This document shows positions 46,057 through 55,815 of a stretch of DNA of 64,000 nucleotides, in pieces (position 1 is the first letter of the stretch; every line of letters starts with the position of its first letter). The position numbers and the translations under genes were made by a program. This DNA is from Micropterus salmoides. Lineage: Eukaryota > Chordata > Actinopteri > Centrarchiformes > Centrarchidae. The DNA lies in assembly GCF_014851395.1 (NCBI RefSeq), contig NW_024040041.1, positions 13,877,742-13,941,741 of the forward strand, given 5' to 3'. Below the pieces are notes generated by a model. The model made no database searches. It was not told the origin of the DNA and saw only the letters and a program-made list of their open reading frames with translations.

Positions 46057-46576
46057 GTTGAGCCGCTGTACAAAATTCTACAGTACTCATCTTTACCATA
46101 ATTATTTCAGAAGACAAATGTCTTTACTTCAAGTAGTATTTGAAGAAAATGATACAATACAGGAACACTAAACACGTGTGAGAACCATTACTGTTTGATT
46201 TAGAAAATATTTCTAAACCGAGATGTGAATGTAGAAATAATTTTTCTTGATTTCAAATTTTGCTTTTTCCATAACAGAGCTTAATTAAACAACTCCGCTG
46301 AGAAGACATAAAGCTGAACAATAAACTGAATTTGTGTAGTCCAATGGTTTCAAATGTATAATGTAAGATTTAATTGTGATATAAAAGAGCACTTTCGCAA
46401 ACATTGTTTTGACAGGTAAACCAGCAGATATTTCCCTCTGCATTACAGTAATTAGGTTTTTGCATATCGTCACACAGGTTTCACACATTAAAGCCATGAA
46501 TACAAAATAAATGAATAAATGAAATTAAACTCTAACAGAGCCTGTACATGAGCCCCTCCCTCCCCGTGATATCTTG

Positions 46577-46584
46577 ATGCAAAT
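46577..46584 (+). promoter_or_regulatory. V3 promoter octamer (perfect ATGCAAAT)
   Basis: Exact match, 86 bp before the V3 leader ATG. Confidence 0.8.
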
Positions 46585-46669
46585 CTTCAGTCTGTGCAGT
46601 GTACTTCTGTCCTGCTGACTGCTCTTGTACTTTGTGTGGAGCATCAGAGGTCACATCTCCAGCCTCAGG

Positions 46670-47162
46670 ATGATCAACACACTCACTCTCCTGCTGGTTG
46701 CTCTCTCTCTGCCCTGTGAGTTCTCCTGCTTCCTGCTGTTTTATCTTTTATCAGACAACATCGACTGATGGTCAGTCAGTGATCCCAGAAAACTTCCCAG
46801 ATGACTGTCTCACTTTCTTCTGTGGTTCCTCTCTCCTTTCATCTCATCAGGTTGTACAGGTCAGAGTATGGAGTCCATTCCTTCCAGTTCAGTAGTGAAA
46901 AAGCCTGGGGAGACTCTCAGTCTCTCCTGCAAAGGATCTGGCTTCACATTTAGTTGCTGTAGTATGCACTGGGTAAGACAACCTGCAGGAAAAGCACTGG
47001 AATGGATTGGACGTGTTTGGAGCGATGCAAGCAAAACACATTATGCCAGCAGTGTGCAAGGACGAATAGAAGTCACCAGAGATAACAGCAACAGCATAGC
47101 TTATCTGAGACTGTCTAATTTAAAGCCAGAGGACTCTGCTGTGTATTACTGCGCCAAACACG
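46670..47162 (+). CDS. IGHV: IGHV segment, family V3, ORF intact
   Basis: Leader exon 46670-46715 (MINTLTLLLVALSLP), donor GTGAGT. V exon from 46851, phase 1, reading CTGQSMESIPSSSVVKKPG, LSLSCKGSGFTFSCCSMHW, VRQPAGKALEWIG, VWSDASKTHYASSVQGR, EVTRDNSNSIAYLRLSN, LKPEDSAVYYCAK. There is no stop before the RSS. CDR1 contains two adjacent extra cysteines. FR3 IEVTRDNSNSIAYLRL is distinct from V1 and V2. The weak heptamer may lower its use. Paired with the V2 at 45625, as the V3 pseudogene at 4529 is with the V2 at 3311. Confidence 0.87.
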
Positions 47163-47201
47163 CACAGCAGTTAAAGGAAGCAGAGAGGCTTTACAAAAAC
47201 T
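47163..47201 (+). promoter_or_regulatory. V3 RSS with weak heptamer
   Basis: Heptamer CACAGCA (47163-47169: first five bases consensus, last two not), 23-bp spacer identical to that at 5007-5029, nonamer ACAAAAACT (47193-47201). Confidence 0.75.
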
Positions 47202-47829
47202 CCCCAGAACATTTGTTTACAAAGACCTGCAGGTGGCAGTAGAAGATATGAAGTCAGGTGACACTAAGAAGAGAATGACAGTGCCTCTAAAAACAGACAC
47301 GTGCTCAACATGAAAGCAACATCTGCTGTTTTGGTTTCTGACTTCCTTTTCTGTATAGTTTCAATCAACATGTAATGGTTAATTATGTTCCCTGTATTGA
47401 TTTTGAACAGCTGGTGTCACATACAGTCTATTTGGATTTATGCATGACAAATTGCAACTGAGCAGATAACATGAATAAATCTAAACTGGGTATAAATAAA
47501 CAAAAGGCCAACATATTTCTAATAAAACATCATAATTATGTTCATAATGTAGGATGATGATATAAAACACATTTTTTTTTATTTGATTTGATGTGTTTTT
47601 CAATCAATGCAAAAAACTCCTCTTTTCCATCTCTACATCTGTGAGTGAAAGACAGACACAGCTGGATTTTAGGATGATCAGGCTTGATTGTGTGGCTTAC
47701 CCACGTATCTTTTTTTACCCAGATACGAACAATAAATGTCTCATGGTGTTTCTCTATTGCAGAAACCCTGATGTGACAATATTGTGAGTATATTATCTTA
47801 TGAGCTATTTATATGTCTAAAGGTGCTGA

Positions 47830-48104
47830 GGGTTAAAAACTGACTGATTCTGAACAAGTGAAAAAGACCTGGAGAATCCCACAGACTGACCTGCACATAT
47901 TCAGGGTTTGACGCCCATTACTGGAATGCTTGGATAAAACAGGCTGCTGGAAAAGGACAGGAGTGGGATACCACTATCTGATTGAAGCAGCATCTACTAC
48001 TCACAGTCAGTCCAAGACTGGTTTACCATCTCCAGAGAAACAGCAGACAGCAGCTGCAGATCAGAAGACTGAAGATTCTGCTCTTTATTATTGTGCTTGA
48101 GAGC
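47830..48104 (+). pseudogene. IGHV: IGHV V2-like pseudogene, multiply damaged
   Basis: Recognisable pieces: LTDSEQVKKTWRI-like FR1, then in another frame TCTYSGFDAHYWNAW, GRFTIS-like, and TATTATTGTGCTTGAGAGC, where CAR has become CA-stop. Internal deletions lie in FR2/CDR2 and FR3. No leader or promoter. Heptamer CACAGTG (48105-48111) is perfect, but the nonamer position holds only CACAAACTC-like sequence. Confidence 0.8.
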
Positions 48105-48582
48105 CACAGTGACACAAGAAGGACAAATACTCTACACAAACTCAAAACTTTTCTTTCTGCATTTCAAATTAGTCAAAATTATTTTCATCATGATTTGATT
48201 TAATTGAAAATAATTGAGAACATTAAGTACTATTTGGTTCCGCACATAAACGTGAACGTGTTTGTCTCACTTGTTTAACTTGTATTAGAAGAATAAAACA
48301 AGTAATGTAATCCAATGTTTGCAATAATACATACATGTTCTGTGTTAAAGCATATATTCATTATCTAATTCCATTGACCACTTGTGTCAGTCTCCTTCTC
48401 TGTGCAAAGTGAACTTCCACTTCCAGATGTTTATGTATGGAAATAACTTGACTTGAATTTTTGTCAGTAAAATACATTTAGGCATTAATATTTTATATTG
48501 TGTCCTGAACAGATGACTTTGATTAAAACTTTATTTGTGTCATCAGCTTATTTCACTTGATGATTTTTTATCCTCCTAACAG

Positions 48583-48858
48583 GTGTTGATGGTCAGACTG
48601 ACAAAGGCCTGGAGAATCCCACAGATTGACCTGTACAGCCTCTGGATTCACATTCAGCAGCTACAGCATGCATTGGATCAGACAGGCTCCTGGAAAAGGA
48701 CCAGAGTGGGTTGCTTATGTCAGATATGATAGTGCTCTGATCTACTACTCTCAGTCAGTTCAAGGCTGGTTTACCAGACAACAGCAGACAGCAGATGTAT
48801 CTGCAGATGAACAGTCTGAAGACTGAAGATTCTGCTGTTTATTATTGTGCTCGAGACT
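48583..48858 (+). pseudogene. IGHV: IGHV V2 pseudogene, FR1 and FR3 deletions
   Basis: The acceptor AACAG precedes 48583 but no leader exon is upstream. FR1 has lost TLTESEPVV codons (GGTCAGACTGACAAAGGCC), and the frame then meets TGA. The middle is good V2 (FTFSSYSMHWIRQAPGK, SQSVQGWF). FR3 lost the bases between TTTACC and AGACAAC. The end YYCARD is intact. Confidence 0.86.
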
Positions 48859-48897
48859 CACAGTGACTGGAGTTGGTTGAGCAGCTGTACAAAAACC
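48859..48897 (+). promoter_or_regulatory. Perfect RSS on a dead V2
   Basis: CACAGTG (48859-48865), 23-bp spacer, ACAAAAACC (48889-48897). Confidence 0.9.
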
Positions 48898-49242
48898 TAC
48901 AGCACTCATCTTTCAGGCTGTTAGAGCTATTTCATGATTCACAGTATCAAAGGCTTTTTTCAAGCCAACTTTCAACTAGTTGATTTCTAGCCAAAGAAAG
49001 GCCTTGAGCTGGTGGAACAAGCAGGAAACACAAACAAAGCAGTAGTGTCCAAATACATCGGTTTTCTCTGTACCTTTTGGTTGATTCTCGTCTTTGATGC
49101 ATGCATTTCTTTGAGTTGAGGCATTTTTGTTGAAAAGCATCGGCTAAAACTGTTACAATCTGATATAAAATGTTAAATAAAAGGATGGGTGTGGAGCCTA
49201 AAAAACCACACCTGTCCTCAGCGGCCATCTTGACATTGACAT

Positions 49243-49380
49243 CAGAAAGACTGGAGTGGATTGCACTTATAAAATATGACAGTGGTGAGATCTACTACTC
49301 TCAGTCAGTCAAAGTTCGGTTTACCATCTCCAGAGACAACAGCAGACAGCAGGTGTATCTGCAGATGAACAGTCTGAAGA
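49243..49380 (+). pseudogene. IGHV: IGHV V2 fragment broken by an inverted copy
   Basis: Begins in FR2 (ERLEWIAL) and runs IKYDSGEIYYSQSVKVRF, TISRDNSRQQVYLQMNSLK. It stops at CTGAAGA, where an inverted copy of downstream DNA starts. YYC, heptamer and spacer are replaced; a nonamer ACAAAAACC remains at 49484-49492. Upstream of 49243 is unrelated sequence. Confidence 0.84.
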
Positions 49381-49749
49381 TAATTATCTTGAGATCTACT
49401 TCCTGTCTGCTGAAATGTACTGACACTGACAGATTGTTTTGCCATCCTTTGCTGTTTGTGAGGATGTGATTGTTATAGAAAGTACAAAAACCTGCAGTAC
49501 TCATCCTATCATCCTATGATTGATCATAAAGAGTTCTACTTTCATTTCATTTCATCAACTTTTGTTGTTGTTAAGAAAATAATGAAAACTGGTCCTGAGA
49601 AAGATCATCATCAAGCAAAAACAATCAACACATTAATAAAAATTACTTTAAAAAACAATCACATCCTCACAAACAGCAAAGGATGGCAAAACAATCTGTC
49701 AGTGTCAGTTCATCTCAGCAGACAGGAAGTAGATCTCAAGATAATTATC
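49379..49749. repeat. 96-bp inverted repeat, 179-bp loop
   Basis: Arms 49379-49474 and 49654-49749 are reverse complements with 2 mismatches in 96 by hand alignment (the left arm starts GATAATTATCTTGAGATC). The right arm is native V2-flank DNA: similar text at 52225-52260 and 36165-36205 (AGACAGGAAGTAGATCTCAA, AGACATGAAGTAGATCTCAA). The left arm is therefore the new copy, and it sits inside V2 FR3. The loop is V2 3' flank. Confidence 0.9.
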
Positions 49750-50155
49750 TGAATCATAACTGCATCAGTAATCAGTGCCAGCCTTATGGTGATGTTCACT
49801 TGTGAAACAAAAATAGGCAATAATATTAATGTCATTTTAAGATGTTTCCTGTTGGTCTCAGAGTTTAGTTTTTGTGTCATGAGGGAGTTTTATGACATAA
49901 AAAGCAACAATTTAAATTATGGCTATTATTCACTTGTTTGTTTTTGCCTGTAGATTGTACTGTTTGGGATTTCTCTTGTGAATAATTCTTATGCACAATA
50001 TTATCTGACTTATAATCTAATTTTAAACGCCTAAAACTGAACACAAATTCATCTTCTGAAGACAATTCAAGACAAGTAAAAAATTGAGACGTCACAACAG
50101 GTGATGACTCAATGATGATTCAATCCAGCTCTCTCCTCCCTGTGAGGAGGAGTCA

Positions 50156-50163
50156 ATGCAAAA
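50156..50163 (+). promoter_or_regulatory. V2 promoter octamer (ATGCAAAA)
   Basis: Standard V2 promoter block. Confidence 0.75.
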
Positions 50164-50235
50164 CTCAGATGTCTTCCACCTCTACTTATCTGACTGCAGA
50201 GAGGATGACAGAGAACAGTGGACACACAGTTTAAC

Positions 50236-50678
50236 ATGATGGACTATAGGACAGGACTGCTGCTTTTAACTGTCTGCTGGGCAGGTGAAAATATCCACAG
50301 GTCTAAATTTTACATAGCTTTTTTTTGTGTCATCAGCTTACTTCACTTGATGTGTTTTTCTCCTCTTGACAGGTGTTGATGGTCAGACTCTGACAGAATC
50401 TGAACCAGTGGTTAAAAGGCCTGGAGAATCCCACAGATCGACCTGTAAAGCCTCTGGATTCACATTCAGTGAACAGTATTTGGTTTGGATCAGACAGGCT
50501 TCTGGAAAAGGACTGGAGTGGATTGCTCATATCTATGCTGATGGTAGCAGCAAATTCTACTCTCAGTCAGTTCAAGGCCGATTTACCATCTCCAGAGACA
50601 ACAGCAGACAGCAGGTGTATCTGCAGATGAACAGTCTGAAGACTGAAGATTCTGCTGTTTATTATTGTGCTCGAGAGT
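50236..50678 (+). CDS. IGHV: IGHV segment, family V2, apparently functional
   Basis: Leader exon 50236-50284; V exon from 50373 after CTTGACAG. GQTLTESEPVVKRPGESH, STCKASGFTFSEQYLVWIRQ, ASGKGLEWIAHIYADGSS, RFTISRDNS, MNSLKTEDSAVYYCARES. FR1 has S for the usual L just before the Cys (RSTC), and FR2 has S for P in QASGK. Both are mild. Promoter and RSS are canonical. A Tc1 fragment begins about 80 bp after the nonamer. Confidence 0.9.
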
Positions 50679-50717
50679 CACAGTGACTGGAGTTGGTTGA
50701 GCAGCTGTACAAAAACC
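50679..50717 (+). promoter_or_regulatory. Perfect 23-bp-spacer RSS
   Basis: CACAGTG (50679-50685), 23-bp spacer, ACAAAAACC (50709-50717). Confidence 0.92.
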
Positions 50718-50794
50718 TACAGCACTCATCTTTCAGGCTGTTAGAGCCCAAACATGAACACATTTTTTTTAGTATTCACAACACATACATACAT

Positions 50795-51075
50795 ACATAT
50801 ACACTCACCTAAAGGATTATTAGGAACACCATACTAATACTGTGTTTGACCCCTTTCGCCTTCAGAACTGCCTTAATTCTACGTGGCATTGATTCAACAA
50901 GGTGCTGAAAGCATTCTTTAGAAATGTTGGCCCATATTGATAGGATAGCATCTTGCAGTTGATGGAGATTTGTGGGATGCACATCCAGGGCACGAATCTC
51001 CCGTTCCACCACATCCCAAAGATGCTCTATTGGGTTGAGATCTGGTGACTGTGGGGGCCATTTTAGTACAATGAA
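50795..51075 (-). mobile_element. Tc1/mariner transposase C-terminal fragment
   Basis: Minus strand encodes PDLNPIEHLWDVVEREIRAL, then HQLQDAILSIWANIS and VLKAKG: the end of a Tc1-type DDE transposase, including the final catalytic-domain D/E neighbourhood. The upstream part of the gene is missing; at about 51070 the sequence switches to Penelope. The left end reads CACTCACCTAAAGGATTATT, a familiar fish element terminus. Confidence 0.8.
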
Positions 51076-51645
51076 CTCAACACAGAAGGGCCAACTCCTC
51101 AGGTCAAGACTCTGCAGTCTACTTACATCTGAAGGACAGAGGACACTCGTTTGAGGACCACCAGGTGCACATTTTAGACAGAGAAGATGGATGGTTTGAA
51201 AGAAGTGTCAAGGAAGCATCTACACCAGGGTTGAGAAGCCGTCATTGAACAGGGGAGGGGGTCTACGCCACCACTTATCCCCCACTTACAATGCTGTCCT
51301 TTCATCACTTCCCAGGAAACTCAACAAACGTAACCTATTGGCCTCAGGTGAAGATACCAACGATGGTCGTTCAGTCTTGGCCACAGGTAGTCTTAACGAC
51401 TGTAACGACTGTCGTCACAGCAACAAGGAACACTAACGAACCAGCGGTATCGATGACCCGGGCCAACGACCCCACTGAGGTTAAATAGCTGAGTTTCCCT
51501 GCCAGTCAGTCAGAACTGAAGAAGTCCTTTGGATGAGGGACGAAACGTCTTCCAGTATCTTCAACCAAGTCCAGTTGCCCTTGATTTTAACCTTCGTTGG
51601 ATAACTATGACCTGGATGACTGAGAATCTTCATAGACATTTTATT
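51076..51645 (+). mobile_element. Penelope-like element, GIY-YIG end and 3' region
   Basis: Plus strand 51088-51220 reads ANSSGQDSAVYLHLKDRGHS, HQVHILDREDGWFER, SVKEA; then, after an apparent one-base loss, KPSLNRGGGLRHHLSPTYN. This is the C-terminal end of the GIY-YIG endonuclease region of Penelope-like elements. The 3' part has ACTGAAGAAGTCCTTTGGAT and GACGAAACGTCTTCC. The reverse transcriptase is absent (5'-truncated). Confidence 0.78.
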
Positions 51646-51949
51646 GAATATATTTTATTAGAAGTTAGATTAGATATTAGATTAGATATTTTTACAAAAA
51701 CATTACACAAAGTCCTGTAGAGTGTTTCTGGGAAGTATTTGTACTAAACATTAAAGGAAAAAAAAAACTCATTAAAGATCACTTCTTTATAGAAGTTCCA
51801 ATGACAGCAAAACAATCTGGTTGGTGAAATTAAACTGCTACAAATACTACCACTTTTATTTATTTTTTTATTTAAATTATTTGTAAATCATGTGGAATCT
51901 AAAATGAATCATAATGTGAGAGTGAAAAATAATGTTTCTTTTCTAAAAT

Positions 51950-52270
51950 CACTAGAGGGCAGTCAGTGTCAAGTTTCTCTCTCCTCTGTTTCTAAAAGGA
52001 GACACTCAGATCTGCTGTTCTCATTGATCTTAACTGACTGACACTTGAACCCTGGACTGAACTAAAGTTTAACACTCCTGCTGCTCATGAACACTGGATA
52101 CTGTGATAGTTGATACTTTTCTACTCTAAACAAAAGTCATGTTAACTTGACTTCAGTGTGAATATGAAAGTTTGACTATAAGGTGTTTACCATCATCAGT
52201 GACTGCAGCGCCATCTGTCAGTGTCAGTTCATCTCGGCAGACAGGAAGTAGATCTCAAGATGAAGAACCC
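51950..52270. repeat. V2-V1 intergenic unit
   Basis: Second full copy of the unit at 35880-36240 (CACTAGAGGGCAGTCAGTG to AGGAAGTAGATCTCAAGATG). Confidence 0.7.
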
Positions 52271-52299
52271 TGAAGGAGCTGCTCCACTAGAGTCTGTAA

Positions 52300-54815
52300 A
52301 TGTGTTGACAAATACGGAGTAAAAAAAAAAAAATTTTCTTCTACAACACAATTTTTGTGAAAAATCAGATTTTTTAAATAATATAAGGGGTCACTAATTT
52401 TGTTCATTCTTTCTCGTTTTTTTACATTTTTTATTTTCGCTGAAGTGCACTGGAAATGTGTCCTAGTGTGACATAACAAAATTAAGAAAGAAAGTCTTTA
52501 ATAATATACAAACATGAAAGAGATTCATCTTAATTGTAAGACCCATTTTTTCATATACTGTTATTTATTGGATATGAAATTTAGAATAACACTATTTTTC
52601 CCCATGAATTGAACTTGGACTTGCACCGTTTGAATAAAAGTGAGTTAAACTTTGATGTCATCCTTTCAAAACTGTTGAAAGTTTTACAAATTTATGATGA
52701 GTGATCACTATGTCTCTCCTGCTAAAATACTGAACTGTTGTTGTTAAAGATATTATGAGATAAACACACATTTTTGGTTCTTTTATGTGTGTCACACTAT
52801 AGGACAATAATGGTAGTCATTGCATTAAAGTGGACATAAATGGTTGTTGTCATGTTGAATCAAACAATATCAATTTTAACCGTATTTTAAAAAACAAAAC
52901 AAAAAATTTTTCATCGACATAATCAAAGTTGACTCCTTGATAGAGCAAACCCAGTGAAATTTTGTAATTGTAATGTAATTTTGATTAAAAAAAAATCAAA
53001 ATCAAATATCAATGTCACCCAAGTTGTTCAAAAACTAAATTATTTTTTTATTTTTTTTAAATTTCATTTAAATTTACTTTCTTCGTTGTTCTCTTAGGAC
53101 CTACTCCTTTCTGTGTGGATCCCTGTAAATTTTCTCTCTATACTTCAGTGTCCTCTCTCTCTCCCAACCCTCATTTATTCCTATTTAAAAAGAAAAAATG
53201 AAGTTTCACATTTCACATTACTTATTTTCATGACACTTTAAACCAGTACAAATTTTCTGCAAAAACAGCTGTGTTTTTTACTGTAATTTTTGCATTTAAA
53301 AACACAAAAAAGTTATACAAAAGAATACAAAGGAGTTAAACAAATCTGAATTAATAACTTAAAATGCATTTTAAAGAGACTTTGTCCTCTTGTGTGACAT
53401 CTTTGTCCTCTGACAGTTACAGGTGTGGCACCAGAGGATGAGGATGGATGTTTCAGCCTGTTTGTGCCAGTTAATGACCATGTTTTACCTAGCTAACCTG
53501 TCATTAGCAGTTAGCGGCACACGTTAGCTACATTTTCTATAATTATATACTTTAACATACAGTTTTGAATTAAAAAATATAATTTAGGCCTGTCACACAG
53601 GACAAAAAAACGTAACACTTTTATAGCGGTTTGGAAAAAACTAAATATTTGAACTATTCTGAGACCAAAACTTACCATGTGCACATCATGGGCTTCACAG
53701 GGGGCTTCAGTACCATTAAAGTGAATGGGGTTTTCAAATAAATAAGGTTGTCTGTTGAATTGGCCGATTAAATTAAGATATGGTGTCACACTACAGGACG
53801 TGGTTTTCAGTGACAAAATGTATCAAGCTCCTACGCTTTTAGAAATATATGGATAAAATACTAAATGATTGTCATTTACTAAAATAGACACTTGTAACAT
53901 CATGCCTGAAGTATTTATCAACATTTTTATGCGTGTCATTTTATTTTATAAAAGTTGTAATTTCCGTAACCATGCTTGAGTCACATCAAACAACAATTTT
54001 GAGATTTGGCTCAAAAATGTAAGAAAACTAATAACAAAGCTGTTTCTACAACAACAGGTCCTTGTAAAACAAATAAAGGTTTAAGCATTTACTGCACTCT
54101 AAATCATGACAAAATAATCTTTATTCATTTTAATCTTCTGTGACAGTGAAATTGCCATGTCATGTCAACAACCAGAAACCATTAAATTTATTTTATGCAA
54201 GCAAACTTACATAACTTTCATTTTATTTACATGATCCTGCTGCTGGCACTGGTTTTGTCTTTGCAATAAGTAGGCTACAGTAGTAATTAAATGAACAAAT
54301 AATAAATGTTGTAAATGTTTCAAAAAAGCTGTGCTCAGACAGTTGAAATTAATCATCAATGTGATGTAGAAGGTTCTGGTAATACATAATTTATCTCACA
54401 AAAAAGCTTAAATTATATTTAAAGTGTTTTTTAATAATTAGATAATATGGCTTATGGGAAGTGTTAATGGTAGTTGGCATTATTGCAATGCTGATTTTAA
54501 AGGATTTAATGAAGTTTTGCATAATCCTTGACTCTTGTTAATATTCACATTAAGAATAGTAATAATGATCCTAATAGTTGTTGCAATCATTTTCATAATT
54601 TTTTAAAATATTAAATTGATATCAATACAGACATTAAAAGTCAACAGTTGTTTAATTTCTGTTAATGCAGGAACATTTTCAAGATGTGTAGTGAATGAAT
54701 TAAATTATCATATGTAAAGCAGAGGTGATTTCCAGGCATGTTTTCACTCTGCAGATATAATAACAGTCAACAGACTCTTCTATTGGCTCCAGTTAGACCA
54801 ACATTGATGCTTCAT
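52300..54815. other. AT-rich intergenic DNA, no gene
   Basis: Only short ORFs. Motifs GTGTCACACTATAGGAC (about 52790), GTCACACTACAGGACG (about 53785) and GTCCTAGTGTGACA (about 52460) may be ends of a degraded element. I could not define it further. 54130-54720 contains V1a upstream DNA shared with 36.3-36.6 kb. Confidence 0.5.
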
Positions 54816-54827
54816 GTGTTTGATTCT

Positions 54828-54868
54828 ATGCAAACTCAGTGACCTTCCTTGTTACTCAGCTATAAAAA
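54828..54868 (+). promoter_or_regulatory. V1a promoter: octamer and TATA box
   Basis: ATGCAAAC (54828-54835) and TATAAAAA (54861-54868), same spacing as at 21864. Confidence 0.8.
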
Positions 54869-54921
54869 CTTCCCATCAGGCTGTCAGTGGAGTTCACAGC
54901 ACGTCACTTTCAACATAAACC

Positions 54922-55351
54922 ATGTTTTCTGTAGCTCTGCTGCTGCTGTTGGCAGCTGGATGTGAGTCTCTCTGGATTTATCAAAGTCAGCAGTTCTTCT
55001 TTTGTAGTATAACTTGATCATTTCTTACTAAACATTTTCTTTTTTAACAGGTATGAAGTGTGAACAGTTGACACAGCCAGCCTCTGTGACTGTGCAGCCA
55101 GGTCAACGTCTGACCATCACCTGTCAGGTCTCTTATTCTGTTGGCAGCTACTACACAGCTTGGATCAGACAGCCTGCAGGGAAAGAACTGGAGTGGATTG
55201 GAATGGAATGTGTTGGATGTACTGCATACTACAAAGATTCACTAAAGAACAAGTTCAGTATCGACTTAGACTCTTCCAGCAACAGAGTGACTCTAAACGG
55301 ACAGAATGTGCAGCCTGAAGACACTGCTGTGTATTACTGTGCCAGAAGAGA
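54922..55351 (+). CDS. IGHV: IGHV segment, family V1a, apparently functional
   Basis: Leader exon 54922-54961 (MFSVALLLLLAAG), donor GTGAGT, V exon from 55051 after TTTTTTAACAG. KCEQLTQPASVTVQPGQRL, TITCQVSYSVGSYYTAWIRQ, PAGKELEWIG, MECVGCTAYYKDSLKNKF, IDLDSSS, VTLNGQNVQPED, TAVYYCARR. CDR2 has two cysteines three residues apart (ECVGC), and FR2 has KE in place of KG. No lesion was seen. Promoter and RSS are intact. Its 3' end and flank start duplicon B. Confidence 0.9.
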
Positions 55352-55390
55352 CACAGTGAGAGACAATAACAGGAGAGTCATACAAAAACA
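55352..55390 (+). promoter_or_regulatory. 23-bp-spacer RSS of V1a at 54922
   Basis: CACAGTG (55352-55358), 23-bp spacer, ACAAAAACA (55382-55390). Confidence 0.9.
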
Positions 55391-55815
55391 ACTTCTTCCA
55401 TTTACCACCATCACTGGCAATATTCAGAATTATTTGTTGTTTTTTCCATAATACTGATTGTTACTGTCAGTGATGGAAAGTCTAAGTAGTGACTTATTGA
55501 ATATTGAAGTTCCAACCTACACAAACAAATAAAATATTATTCTTTATTTTTAAGGACAAAAATACATTTTTGTTGTTTGTCCTTTAAAGCAATGTTTCAT
55601 GCAATGCTGTATTAGTGTAGTGAAACGGTATCTTTGTAATGACATTGATTGATATCATGCATGTGATACAAAAATGTGCATTTCAGTAAAAATAAAAAAA
55701 AGTCTTCCAGATGATTTGCAGATTGAACACCAACATTTTTATGAGAACAATTTTCCTACACAAAACCCAGTCCACAATTAATTGCTCTTTGTCCGGTCCC
55801 TTATATACATGACGA

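Noticed and set aside
46049..46171. V2 at 45625 as a germline-joined V(D)J segment, since its ORF runs past the V end
   Set aside because: The downstream DNA is residual RSS spacer and nonamer followed by ordinary V2 flank; there is no D or J (W-G-x-G) sequence.
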